Of a stretch of DNA of 64,000 nt, positions 32,596 to 48,047 are shown piece by piece; the first letter of the stretch is position 1; the number at the start of each line of letters is the position of its first letter. The DNA comes from Brachyhypopomus gauderio. Its lineage: Eukaryota; Chordata; Actinopteri; Gymnotiformes; Hypopomidae. The notes beneath the pieces are model-generated. The model ran no database searches, was not told the DNA's origin, and was given only the letters and a program-made list of their open reading frames with translations. The position numbers were made by a program, and so were the translations under genes. The stretch is from contig NC_135223.1 of assembly GCF_052324685.1 (NCBI RefSeq), forward strand, positions 23,897,369 to 23,961,368, given 5' to 3'.

Positions 32596-32865
32596 CAGGG
32601 GTGCCCACAGTTTTCAGCTTGCGAGCTACTTATAAGATGACCAAGTCAGAAAGATCTACTGGGGTGGCGGCGAACGTAATTTGCTGAGCGGGGGGGTGGC
32701 GAACGTGTATTGCAGATTGGCTACCGTGAATGTCAATCAAAATACAACCGTCAGTGCAGATGTGCGATTCATCTACTACTATTTTTTTTGTGACGCGATC
32801 TACGCACATTCCTTCGCGATGGACCGACACTTCGTCGATCGCGATCGACGTAATGAGCACCCCTG
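32596..32865. mobile_element. hAT MITE (CAGGGGTGC family), shares its right end with the composite unit
   Basis: It begins CAGGGGTGCCCACAGTTTTC and continues CGAGCTACTTATAAGATGAC, nearly the same as 27786-27835. It ends ATCGCGATCGACG, then GAGCACCCCTG. The 8 bases on its left (CTCTATGC) do not match those on its right (GTGTAGCT), which instead match the bases left of 27786. Confidence 0.8.
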
Positions 32866-32873
32866 GTGTAGCT

Positions 32874-33327
32874 GCTCCATGAATAACGGTGTAGTGATCT
32901 TGTAAGGTCATACAGCATTAGTAGTTTAGGTTTCGACTCTTCTTCAGATCCATATGTTGGATTCGTTGCAAAACGTGCTATATATTGTGACTGTTTGACC
33001 CAGAGACCAGTCACTGGTTTGACCCACACTGGGTAAGTCTGAATGATGTTACCTGCGTCTGCTTGATCCTGTCGTCTTTGGCATGATTTATCCACTGGTA
33101 CATCTGTCTGGAGCACACCAAACAGGAGTCAATGGGTCTTTGTGTAGTTCACTACCATGAAGCATAACAGCGTTTATAACAGTATAGGTTCATTTATTTG
33201 ATAGAAACCGGCATACTGAAAAAGCTATGCTTCTTTCCGATGAGCGTGAGACTTGGCAGTTGTATCTGTGAGTTGAGTTGCTCTCACATTCATGGGGTGA
33301 ATGTCTTTGATTGAGCGACTCCCACCA
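32874..33327. other. Non-coding stretch upstream of STEAP1
   Basis: No gene recognised between the composite unit and the possible STEAP1 promoter. Confidence 0.45.
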
Positions 33328-33384
33328 GTCACGTGACTTTCATGCTTTGTTCTCGTCACCATATACCTTCAGCCTTGATATAAG
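33328..33384 (+). promoter_or_regulatory. Possible STEAP1 promoter: E-box palindrome and TATA-like box
   Basis: GTCACGTGAC (33328-33337) is a perfect palindrome containing the CACGTG E-box used by USF, MYC/MAX and TFEB-type factors. TTGATATAAGAA at about 33373-33384 is a TATA-like box. Transcription would start near 33405-33415, at CAGTTTCCCCTTCTC. This lies 1.4 kb before the first recognised STEAP1 coding exon. The link to STEAP1 is inferred from position. Confidence 0.35.
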
Positions 33385-33501
33385 AACACACCTCCGTGCA
33401 ATGCTTCAGTTTCCCCTTCTCAGGTCAGTCAAATGAAAGAACATTTTGTGTAGGACTAATTTTTCACATTTGCAGGACTGTTCAGGGCTTTACTCCTCAC
33501 A

Positions 33502-33651
33502 ATGGATCAACGTCTTCAGGATCTGGGAGAGACTGCTGGGACCTCTGAAGAAAGCCTTCAGATTTGTGATATGGAAGCCCTACCTGAGCAGGAACCTACC
33601 CCACAGGCATGGACACTGGGCAGAGTCTGGGCTACAAACCAAAGGAAATAA
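33502..33651 (+). CDS. Short acidic open frame (49 residues), possible upstream STEAP1 exon
   Basis: An acceptor-like TTTTTCACATTTGCAG ends at 33475. The ATG at 33502 opens MDQRLQDLGETAGTSEESLQ and continues acidic through DMEALPEQEPTPQAW to a stop at 33651. Fish STEAP1 as read here lacks about 40 N-terminal residues found in mammals, and the exon at 34845 is open upstream of its first ATG (EPEEEM). This frame could therefore supply the true N-terminus through a weak GTCTGG donor at 33627, in phase. It may instead be a leader ORF or chance. Confidence 0.25.
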   Translation: MDQRLQDLGETAGTSEESLQICDMEALPEQEPTPQAWTLGRVWATNQRK

Positions 33652-33898
33652 TCAGTTAAATGTTGTGTATAATGGGCAAACAGGCACATAAATGAGGCAA
33701 AACCTTCTTCTGGTGTTTAATCAGTATGGAATAGTGAATTAGGAGACATACATACTACATATAAATAGTAATGGTGTTATTTAATGCATTAAGTAATTTT
33801 ACATGATCACATTATGGTTAAACAGTCTTAACCTGATCTAATATTTACTCCAAAGCCCTCGAGGAACATAATGTTACGTTATTTGTCTCTAAGTTGCA

Positions 33899-34077
33899 GA
33901 AAGAGGATTGCACATTCCTGCTTTCATCGAATTCCTTTAGCTTTACAAAACAAAACGGGGCAGAAAGCAGCCAGAGTCCGAGAGCACAGACCACAGTTCC
34001 AATCATCTAACATCTACGAAGCAGGAAACTGTTGCTTATCTTATGCTGATGTTAGAGTAGCATTGCTCATCTTCCAG
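33899..34077 (+). other. Possible untranslated exon of STEAP1
   Basis: Bounded by an acceptor-like TCTCTAAGTTGCAG and a donor-like CTTCCAG/GTAACA. The segment has no convincing coding frame. Its position between the possible promoter and the first coding exon would suit a 5' leader exon. Confidence 0.25.
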
Positions 34078-34310
34078 GTAACATGTAGATGATCCCTAAA
34101 TACTGTTTATGCTGTTACGTACCATATAATTTTACTGTCACACTCCATTATTGCGATTAGATTTAAGCTATTGATAATAGTGCTCTCTCTGTCTCTGTCT
34201 CTCTCTAAACCTCTGGTATTCCTTGAATTTAAAGACTAGTCCTCTTAAAGTGCATGTCCCTGTGAGAGCCCAAAGGGTCGTCTAATTCTGCCGTTCAATA
34301 GGCCGTCAAG

Positions 34311-34376
<66 letters not shown>

Positions 34377-34460
34377 CAGATAGACAGACAGACAGACAGA
34401 TAGATAGATAGAGCGAGCTTTATTGATCCCTTGGGACGGATCCCTTCGGGAAATTGCATA
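34311..34460. repeat. (GATA)n/(GACA)n microsatellite joined to a LINE-like 3' tail
   Basis: About 25 tetranucleotide units are followed by GAGCTTTATTGATCCCTTGG and TCGGGAAATTG. The motif TTTATTGATCCC...GGGAAATTG is a common end of fish LINE/SINE elements, which are often joined to GATA tracts. The repeat produces a Tyr-Leu-Ser artefact frame on the - strand. Confidence 0.75.
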
Positions 34461-34859
34461 ATGGGTGTGTGCGTGTGTGTGGAGATACAGGCCTCAGAAA
34501 ACATTGTGGAATTTCATGATCACAGATATGACCACATAAGTAAAAGCAGAATGATTTATTGAAATGTAGTGATATTTCAGAGATATGAGTCAATTATAAC
34601 TGTTTAAAAATGTATTATAACTTCTGATCCTCAGTATCAGAAGTCCATTGGCTATGATGGTGTAATTCTGTATTCTGTAATCTGTATTAAGATAAATCAA
34701 GGTGAAGACCCCTGGAATTCTTATTCACCTGTTTCTGCGACCCCTTAGATTCAGTGTAATAGCATTGGCCACTTCAGCAAATATAACAGAATAAAGATCC
34801 ATGAGATTTAGACTACCCCTCCCCCATCTCTCTGTCTTTCTCAGGAGCCTGAAGAAGAG

Positions 34860-37586
<2,727 letters not shown>

Positions 37587-38045
37587 CTCACTCATGTTGG
37601 TCTAAATATGTGAATATGGTAAATGTTATAGTCTTGGTTGTGCTTTGCAGTATGCATTTTTATACTATTGTATAACATACAATATTATAATACATTAAAT
37701 ATTATGCTGAAACTTATATGTATTCATCTTTAATAGTCTTTTAATATTTTACAGTATTAGATAATAAGCAGATTGTTTATAAATTATGTATGATTTTGCT
37801 TTGTTAGTATTTACTTTTAATGACTTTTTAACATCAGCATTAAAAAGACTGACAGCTATAGTTTAAATAATAATGGCTACCTGATTCAGATACCAAGGAT
37901 TTCAGCAGGAAAAAGTAGTCTGCCTTCCTTTATATATGGCCATGAAGGCATAAACTGTTTATTGCGGCGTGTTTTTGTTTTAAATCCCCTGAATCCACTC
38001 GATATTGTCAGGGGTAAATCTACCCTTTCTTTTCAAATGAAAACT
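37587..38045. other. STEAP1-STEAP2 intergenic sequence
   Basis: AT-rich, no gene. It presumably holds the STEAP1 3' untranslated region. No perfect AATAAA is seen close to the stop. Confidence 0.5.
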
Positions 38046-38350
38046 ATTGTTGTTAAATCACCGTGAGGAGTATCGGGCAACAGAAGCTTCCCCAGATGCT
38101 GTTAGACGATACCTGCGTCCCCGTAGCGCACCGACACCCGGTACCGACCTGCTCCGCCTGTGTTCCGCGTGTGACCGGACCGATCACGGCACATCCAGCG
38201 GTCAGACGGACGGGACCAGGAGCCCAGCTTGGGAGGACATCTCCGGTCATTTCCATGTTATCACACCGGATCCTATGACAGGTACCGTTCGCGTTAACCT
38301 TGAGATTTGTTCGTCACCGACCGAATCCCGGGTACCGCTGCAGACCCATC
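38046..38350 (+). promoter_or_regulatory. CpG-rich promoter and untranslated first exon of STEAP2
   Basis: The block is far richer in CpG than its surroundings. It ends a likely leader exon with the donor CTATGACAG/GTACCG at 38282, and the next acceptor (ATTTCAG at 38921-38927) leads to the STEAP2 ATG. Frames through this block are open on several phases only because of its composition. No TATA box was found, as is usual for CpG promoters. Confidence 0.5.
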
Positions 38351-38964
38351 ACGCCAGGACGTGTGTTCATGGCGCACGTTTTCCTACACAAAGTAGATTA
38401 TTTCCCCTCTTGTTTATTATGCTTTTCATTAATCGAGTGCTTTCTCCTAGATCGCCGATGTGTAATATTTCAGAATATAATCGAAGTGGCGGTATTTACA
38501 GTGAAACGTGAATGTTCTGAGCCCTCCGATTATAAATGATAACGTTCAGCTATATGGAGGTTACGATCCGTTAACGCACAACGCGTGTCAGTGCGGCATA
38601 ATGATAATATTAATAATAATAATAACAATGAATGAATTAAATGTACAGTAGTCGACTGTAGATGATGCCGTGTACAGTGCCGCAATCGAAGAGTCTCAAA
38701 ACGTCTCAGATTGGTTGTGTAACAGGTCGTCAGACAGTTCAGGTTAAAATTATGTATTGCCCATTACTGAAGTTGCTATATAAAACAGCTTGATTGATTA
38801 TAGGCTACTAGATACAGTTGTTGTCTTGTACTATGATCATAATAACCAATATCTGTTAAATATGTTATGATATTTTACTTCTAATGAGTAGAATAGAATT
38901 TATTTAAGCCTTAAAATATCATTTCAGTTCCTAGGAATCCAGATCCGGAGCTCCTTGCCTCAAA

Positions 38965-41900
38965 ATGGACTCCATTTCCTTGATGGGCAGTAGCCCTGTC
39001 CGGCCCAAGGCCTCGTATCTGCCCAACGGACTGAAGAACGGACCCAGGGAGGGCGTTGGCAAGCCCACCGTGGCCATCGTTGGCTCGGGAGACTTCTCCA
39101 AGTGCCTGGCAATCCGCCTGCTTCGCACCGGCTTCCACGTGGTGGTGGGCAGCCGCCAACCCAAGCGGGCGGCCGACGTCTTTCCACACGTGGTGGACGT
39201 GACTCATCACGAGGACGCTGTGAGCAAGGCCTCCGTGATCTTCCTCGCCATCCGCAGGGAGCACTATCCTTCTCTCTGGGACATTAAGCACCTGTTGGCA
39301 GGCAAGATCCTGGTGGACGTCAGCAACAACCGGCGGCTGAACCAGTATCCGGAGTCAAACGCAGAGTACCTGGCTTCCCTCTTCCCAGAGTCCACTGTAG
39401 TCAAAGGGTTTAACGTCATCTCGGCCTGGGCCATGCAGTCTGGCCCCAAAGATGCCAGTCGACAGGTAAGTCGTGGGATCCAGTCAGTGACGTATCAATT
39501 AAACCCACACTGAACATGATACAAATCTATATGTGGCAAATATTAAGTGTTGACTATCAGGTGGTGTTCGGTGATGGGTAGAGCAGTTTTGGCACGGCGT
39601 TGTAGCAGACACACCAGACGTGCTGACAGTGATATGATCAGCCTCCTGACAGCACAGTTCAGAATGTTAGCACTAGGCTTTACACCAACTCCTGCTTCTT
39701 TGTTATGGTACTCAGCACCTACCCAATACGTGGTTTTGTTTAATTGTTCGTTTCAATATTCTATTACGTAGGATGAACGACATGGATTACAAAGTAGATG
39801 TTTGCTTGCTAGCCCATCCTACGGCAGGCTGATGTCAGCAGTGTGGGCTGAAGGTTGTGGAGCTAACACTGTCTGCTCGTATTACTGCAGTTCCACTCAG
39901 ATCTTTTTTAGGTGAAGAGACAGCTTTGCAGACTGCAGTCAAATTCCAGCCTCTGCTTTGGCTCTAATCTACCGTTGCATTAAGGCTTAATGCTCTATGT
40001 GCATTCGGAGACAGTAAATTTGCAGGATATAAAAAAGATTTTTTAAGAGGACACATTACATATATTTGGCTATTACCAGCTACTGCCTCAGTGTGTTCTT
40101 CCCTAGATCTCTTTCGTAAAATGCCTAAACCGTAGCAGTTTAACTTCATAGCGTGAGGATCCCCTGACAGCTGTTAGTCTCCCACAGCTGCTTCGTGCTT
40201 GTGAGCTGAAAGGCATTCATGGCTTTTTCGTCTGCTGCATATTGAAACTGAAAGGCACTAAACTAAATGCTTGCGTCTGACGGCCGTCCTGGTCCCCTGC
40301 TGCAGGTGTACATCTGCAGCAACTCGGTGGAGGCACGCGGGCAAGTCATGGAGCTGGCCCGGGAGCTGGGCTTCGTGCCCGTGGACATGGGCGCGCTCTC
40401 CTCGGCCAAGGAGGTGGAGAACATGCCTCTGCACATCTTCTCCGACTGGAAGGGCCCGGTCCTGACCTCCGTGGCTCTCGCCATCTTCTTCTTTGCCTAC
40501 TCCTTCGTGCGGGACATCATCCACCCGTACGTGAAGAGCGGGCAGAGCCTTTTTTACAAGATTCCTCTGGAGATGGTGAACAGGACGCTGCCCGTGGTGG
40601 CCATAACCCTGCTGGCGCTGGTCTACCTGGCCGGGCAGCTGGCCGCGGCCCACCAGCTCTTCTATGGGAGCAAGTACAAGCGTTTCCCCCACTGGCTGGA
40701 GGGCTGGCTGCAGAGCAGGAAGCAGTTGGGTCTTCTCAGCTTCTTCTACGCCTGCGTGCATGTGCTCTACAGCCTCTGCCTGCCCATGAGGAGGTCCGAG
40801 AGGTACCTGCTACTCAACATGGCCTACCAGCAGGTGTGTGTGTGTGTATGTGTGTGTGTACTTTGTATATGTGGTCAAAAATGCAGATCCATGTTTTTCA
40901 TTGTGGCTCAACACTTAATTAGACCACTAATAAATGCATGTGAACACATAAAGGTCAAAATGATTAGTCCCCTTTAATGAAACTGAATAAAGCATCAAGA
41001 TTTTCTGTGGAAATTACCATTATAAAAGTTTATAGTATGAGGATTACTTTCAAAAAACCAAAGAGATCTTTGCCCATCACTCCATGGCAAATTATTTCTA
41101 CTCATCCAGATTACATAGCTTTCAATCAGGGTTCATCACAGATCATCTCAGGTGTAAACTTTGAGCTCCTGACATACAATCTCAGTAGGATTGAAGCTTT
41201 TTGAGTGCACCACTCCAGGACATTGCTTTTGATTTCATAAAGTTGTGCAACAATTTGGATGCGTGCTAGAAGATCCATTGGACACAAAACCAACAAAGTG
41301 GGAGTAAAATGTTTCACATTATCTTTCAAAATGTCAGGTTAATCTTTGTTTTACATGCCCCCATGCAAGGTTTACCAAAGCAGCAAAACCTCCCTGCAGC
41401 GTTATGGTCCCACCACCATATGACTGGGAGTGAGTCAAAGTGATAGAGGGGAAAAGAACCCATGTTGCCATGTAGATAAACCAGAGCCTTGACCACAAAA
41501 CTGAGAGACTGGAAAACAAACAGCTTGGGAAAAAAGGAACAAAAGGGAACCTGAGGAAGTGTAAAAGGACAAAAGAAGGGGGGGGGGGGTCCACAAAAGG
41601 TTTTGGCAAGAAGAAAAGAACAAAGGACACCAGGGGCAGGACTGGCTCTCTCAACCACCAGTGAAGCAGAAACAACACTTCACAATAAAAGTTGCCAAAA
41701 AGGGGGGAAAACTCATTTTAGTTTAAAAGGAATAATAAAAAAAAATAAAGGAGGGAAGAGGAACAACCCCAGGCAAGAGAGAAGGACTTGAGAAGAAGAA
41801 AAAAAAGAATCAGAAGCTCAAGAGAAAGTCTCAAACCCTCTACCAATAATTACCAGCTGATCCGTATGCCAGAACACCGACCAACGATTCAGCAACAAGT

Positions 41901-43688
41901 GTGATTGCCGATTTGCCTCCGACCACAGTTTCTGTCGCCGATCAGTCGGCGACTGAAAAACCAGCCTAAAATCGTGTAGTGTGAACCGGGCATTATAAGG
42001 GCTATGAGCAAGTGTATCTCATCTAGCCTGATTAGCCCGTCAGCACCCTCTGGTGGCCGGCTGTGGTATAGTGCTGGAACCAACCTTTACAATTTATGTA
42101 AGGAAACATCTTAACTGCAAAACACATTTTAACTAATATTTTTTACCTTACAACTGCAGTGTTTTTTAATTTACTTTCCTTAATACAAAGGAGCAAACGT
42201 ATATCCAGAAGACCAAACTCCACCAGTATGAGGGTGCTCATAATGTTTAGTGCAGTGTATTTTCACACTCGTCAGCGTGCAATGCTCAAGCTGACGTGAA
42301 TGTCAGAGCTAATGGTCACCATGAGCACTGAAGCCTCATGTAGTTTCTTAGTCACTGTGCTATCAGGTGTTAGCTGTCTTCACTTAGTCACTGTGCTATC
42401 AGGTGTTAGCTGTCTTCACTGTGGTAGCTCTTCCTTTCATTTACCATGACGACTGGCAGAAACTGCCACACTAAATCAGTGGTTAGTGGTTAGATCATTG
42501 GTTGCATCCCCATCTTCTGTCAGAGAAATCAAACTTATAAAAAAAAATTCTTCTTCAATTGAAGCTTTATTAATTAGATTTTTTTTAGGTTAATAGGTTA
42601 ATTTGAAAGCCAAAATAAATGTCTGTATCTGTTCTCCTGAGGAGCGGACCAAAAAAAAAAACTGTCAGAGTGAAATTTCTCTCGTGCTCATTCTCTTGTG
42701 TTTTGCCCAGGTTCATGCTAACGTAGAAAACTCGTGGAATGAAGAGGAGGTGTGGAGAGTGGAGATGTACGTCTCTTTTGGTATCATGAGTCTGGGTCTT
42801 CTCTCTCTCTTGGCTGTCACCTCCATTCCATCAGTAAACAGCGCCCTCAACTGGCGGGAGTTCAGCTTTATTCAGGTTAGAGACCATATACCATGGCTGT
42901 GGGTGAAATTATATACTGCATGCATTTCTCCCAAAAGTGACATATTTTCAGGTTTCTCAAATTATTTTTCTTGTGTTTAATTGACTTAAACGTGGTACTT
43001 CAGTCTTGGTGTTAAACGTATGCCATCTTATGTGTTCTGCATTGTATTCTCTGTTCAGTTCTCCTAAAAATGAATACCCTGAATTACGGTCACATTTGGA
43101 AAATGGCATGATAAATCTGTCCATCACACACTTACCATTGGCCATTTTCAATAATCATGTCAGGATAGTCATTTGTCAGTTTGGATAGATCTGACACTGT
43201 TTGGATAGATCTGACACTGTTTGGGTGGATTTGACACTGTTTGGGTGGATTTAACCTTGTTTGGGTGGATTTGACCTTGTTTGGGTGGATTTGACACTGT
43301 TTGGGTGGATTTGACCTTGTTTGGGTGGATTTAACCTTGTTTGGGTGGATTTGACCTTGTTTGGGTGGATTTGACCCTAATGCTCTTCTTTCCACTTCCG
43401 TAGTCCACGCTGGGCTACATCGCTCTGCTCATAGCCACGCTGCACGTGCTGCTGTTCGGCTGGAAGCGGGCGTTTGAAGAGGACGCCTATCGCTTCTTCC
43501 TGCCGCCCAGCTTCGTGGTGGCCCTGGTCCTGCCCATCACCGTGGTGATGGGGAAGAGCGTCCTGCTCCTGCCCTGTGTGTCCCGCAGGCTGAAGAGGAT
43601 CCGCGGGGGCGGGGCCCGCATCCAGCGCCGCGGTGACCGCGAGGGGCTGGCCAATCACGTGTCCCCAGAGAGGGTCACCATCATGTGA
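38965..43688 (+). CDS. steap2: STEAP2 metalloreductase, 492 residues, complete
   Basis: STEAP2 is a ferric/cupric reductase of endosomal and plasma membranes. Coding exons 38965-39465, 40306-40833, 42711-42875 and 43404-43688 join in frame. All introns are phase 0 with GT-AG ends. The N-terminal F420H2:NADP+-oxidoreductase-like domain shows GSGDFS at residues 40-45 and SR at 63-64 for NADPH. It also has [18 protein letters not shown] and [18 protein letters not shown]. The membrane part shows [40 protein letters not shown] (haem His319), [20 protein letters not shown] and [17 protein letters not shown] (haem His412). The C-terminus ends VSPERVTIM, typical of STEAP2 rather than STEAP3 or STEAP4. 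Length agrees with the mammalian protein (490). It lies head to tail 1.4 kb after STEAP1. Confidence 0.97.
39466..40305. other. STEAP2 intron 1 of the coding region
   Basis: No separate gene or repeat recognised. Confidence 0.6.
40834..40862. repeat. (GT)n repeat at the STEAP2 exon 2 donor
   Basis: A GT repeat with one interruption begins directly at the 5' splice site, so the donor reads CAG/GTGTGT. Confidence 0.85.
41130..41435. repeat. Degenerate dispersed repeat in STEAP2 intron
   Basis: Words such as TTTGAGCTCCTGACATACAA, CACCACTCCAGGACATTGCT and CAGCAAAACCTCCCTGCAGC resemble the dispersed repeat at 7760-8200. No coding content. Confidence 0.4.
41440..41830. repeat. Long purine-rich tract in STEAP2 intron
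   Basis: For almost 400 bases the + strand is strongly A- and G-rich, with a run of about 13 G near 41578-41590 and several AAAAAA and GGAAAA runs. The short frames on both strands reflect this bias. Confidence 0.7.
41885..42075. repeat. MITE-like repeat fragment
   Basis: GCCGATCAGTCGGCGACTGA followed by AAAATCGTGTAGTGTGAACC and GGGCATTAT has the look of the end of a fish DNA transposon. It is followed by CTGATTAGCCCGTCAGCACC and CTCTGGTGGCC, an ending that recurs at 60525-60570. Confidence 0.45.
42347..42418. repeat. 36-base tandem duplication
   Basis: CTTAGTCACTGTGCTATCAG ... TGTCTTCA occurs twice, exactly, in STEAP2 intron 2. Confidence 0.9.
43178..43376. repeat. 20-base minisatellite before the last STEAP2 exon
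   Basis: About ten units of GTTTGGGTGGATTTGACCTT with variants (ATAGATCTGACACT). The array ends about 27 bases before the exon at 43404. Confidence 0.93.
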
Positions 43689-46481
<2,793 letters not shown>

Positions 46482-46631
46482 GGAAAGAAAAAGCGTGACC
46501 TAGACACATATTTTGTTGTGTCCAAGTATAATAATTTGAAATTACAGTCTTGTGTTTTCATATAGATAAAATCTATTTCATATACTTGGAAATGATGCTT
46601 CCTATGTGCAGGCACATGAACTACTGCCTTA

Positions 46632-47063
46632 CGTCCTCATGTCCTCCTGTCCTCATCTCCTCCTGTCTTCCTGTCCTGTCCTCACGTCCTGTCCTCACGT
46701 CCTCCTGTCCTGTCCTCACGTCCTCCTGTCCTCTCCTGTCCTCTCCTGTCCTCACGTCCTCATGTCCTCCTGTCCTGTCCTTCTCTCCTCTTGTCCTCAC
46801 GTCCTCCTCTCCTCCTGTCCTTTCTTGTCCTTCTGTCCTCTCCTTCTGTCCTCACGTCCTCCTGTCCTGTCCTCCTGTCCTCACGTCCTCCTGTCCTGTC
46901 CTTCTGTCCTCCTCTCCTCCTGTCCTCACGTCCTCCTGTCCTGTCCTTCTGTCCTCCTGTCCTCACGTCCTCCTGTCCTGTCCTTCTGTCCTCCTCTCCT
47001 CCTGTCCTCACGTCCTCCTGTCCTGTCCTTCTGTCCTCCTGTCCTGTCCTGTCCTCCTGTCCA
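46632..47063. repeat. Pyrimidine-rich minisatellite (GTCCTCC-based)
   Basis: Irregular tandem copies of GTCCTCACGTCCTCCTGTCC and shorter derivatives over about 430 bases. Purine-poor on the + strand. It yields long Ser-Pro-Cys frames on one strand and Arg-Gly-Glu frames on the other, none credible as genes. Confidence 0.95.
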
Positions 47064-47380
47064 TGGCGTTCTCACTACATTCATTAAGATGCAGGAATGG
47101 GCACTGCCTGCTACCTCAGTGTCAGGTTGCTGAAGGTGTGAACATGTTCATATCTTAATACAGCCAGGCAGGGAGCTGATGGAGAGACCCCCCCCCCCCA
47201 CCCCCTTTGAGTAATTAAGATCCACCCTGCTCACAGTCAACTGGAGTTCATTTTCTTGTTATTCCTAAAGAGTTGAGATGCATCAGACAATCTCTCTCTT
47301 GTTCTATCCCTGTCTGTCTCTTTCTTGTGGCGTGAGTGTTGTGCCATTCTGAACCATCCTGACATTTCCTCTCCCTGCAA

Positions 47381-47486
<106 letters not shown>

Positions 47487-47543
47487 TTATTATTTATTTG
47501 GGGTGTTTTGTAGCTGCTAAGTGCTGTGATTGTGATTTAAATA

Positions 47544-47690
47544 CAGTGGTACCTTGAGTTACGAACATCGCTTCGAACAAAATGTCTGCTCGAGTTACGA
47601 AGCGCCGAGTTGCCGGTAGTTGACGCATCGCTCTCACTCCCACGGTGACCTCTCGTGCGTTAATCACGTTCTTCTCACGTGATAGCGCGT
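47544..47690. mobile_element. Possible Tigger-like DNA element end
   Basis: CAGTGGTACCTTGAGTTACG, followed by AACATCGCTTCGAACAAAAT and GCTCGAGTTACGAAGCG, resembles the ends of Tigger/pogo-type elements and their MITEs. It is preceded by TA. No opposite end was found, so this is a fragment at best. Confidence 0.4.
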
Positions 47691-47765
47691 GAGATTTATG
47701 CAAATTTATGTAATTTTGTGTAAAGAAAGTGCAATTGTTTTGTTTACTGTAAAGTATATAGCAGG

Positions 47766-47944
47766 CAGAGGTGTATAATCCAGATTCAGAAAGTAAAAGT
47801 CCTCACAAGGATTTTGCTCAGGCTTCCTGGATTGTGTTGATTCCACTAATTTTACATGGATTGCACTAATTAGAAAATCTAGCAAGCTTGAGCAAAAGTT
47901 TGAGTGAGGACTTTTACTTTCTGAACCTGGATTATACACCTCTG
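47766..47944. mobile_element. hAT MITE, 179 bases, with about 41-base inverted ends and exact target duplication
   Basis: Begins CAGAGGTGTATAATCCAGAT and ends in its inverse ACCTGGATTATACACCTCTG. The ends pair for about 41 bases with one mismatch. It is flanked by ATAGCAGG at 47758-47765 and 47945-47952, an 8-base duplication that marks a hAT insertion. No coding capacity. The near-perfect hairpin and target sites imply a recent insertion. Confidence 0.93.
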
Positions 47945-48005
47945 ATAGCAGGTGCTGTATCTAAGCTTCGTTCCGTGCCAGTCTGTGGTCTACTAGTACA
48001 GTACG

Positions 48006-48007
<2 letters not shown>

Positions 48008-48042
<35 letters not shown>
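48008..48042. repeat. (CT)n microsatellite
   Basis: About 17 CT units. Confidence 0.95.

Positions 48043-48047
<5 letters not shown>

Larger units (their letters stand above)
27778..32873. mobile_element. Composite hAT-type unit bracketed by an 8-base duplication
   Basis: The sequence GTGTAGCT occurs at 27778-27785 and 32866-32873. Immediately inside are CAGGGGTGCCCACACC on the left (from 27786) and GAGCACCCCTG on the right (to 32865), inverted copies sharing CAGGGGTGC and then C/T-CA. Eight-base duplications and CAGGG ends are the signature of hAT elements. A second left end of the same family lies inside, at 32596, and has different flanking bases (CTCTATGC). The outer left end and the single right end therefore seem to have moved together as a unit of 5,080 bases. 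No hAT transposase is present. The unit carries dispersed repeats and a complete coiled-coil gene. Alternatively, one long element acquired a second copy near its right end. Confidence 0.6.

Noticed and set aside
38047..38511. A 154-codon + strand frame before STEAP2
   Set aside because: It runs through the CpG-rich promoter and leader exon, crosses the likely donor at 38282, has no domain and is open in several frames.
40258..40761. A 167-codon - strand frame
   Set aside because: Antisense shadow of the largest STEAP2 exon in GC-rich coding DNA.
46550..47158. Long Ser/Pro/Cys-rich frames on the + strand
   Set aside because: Translation of a pyrimidine-rich minisatellite. Three overlapping frames and the opposite strand are all open for the same reason.
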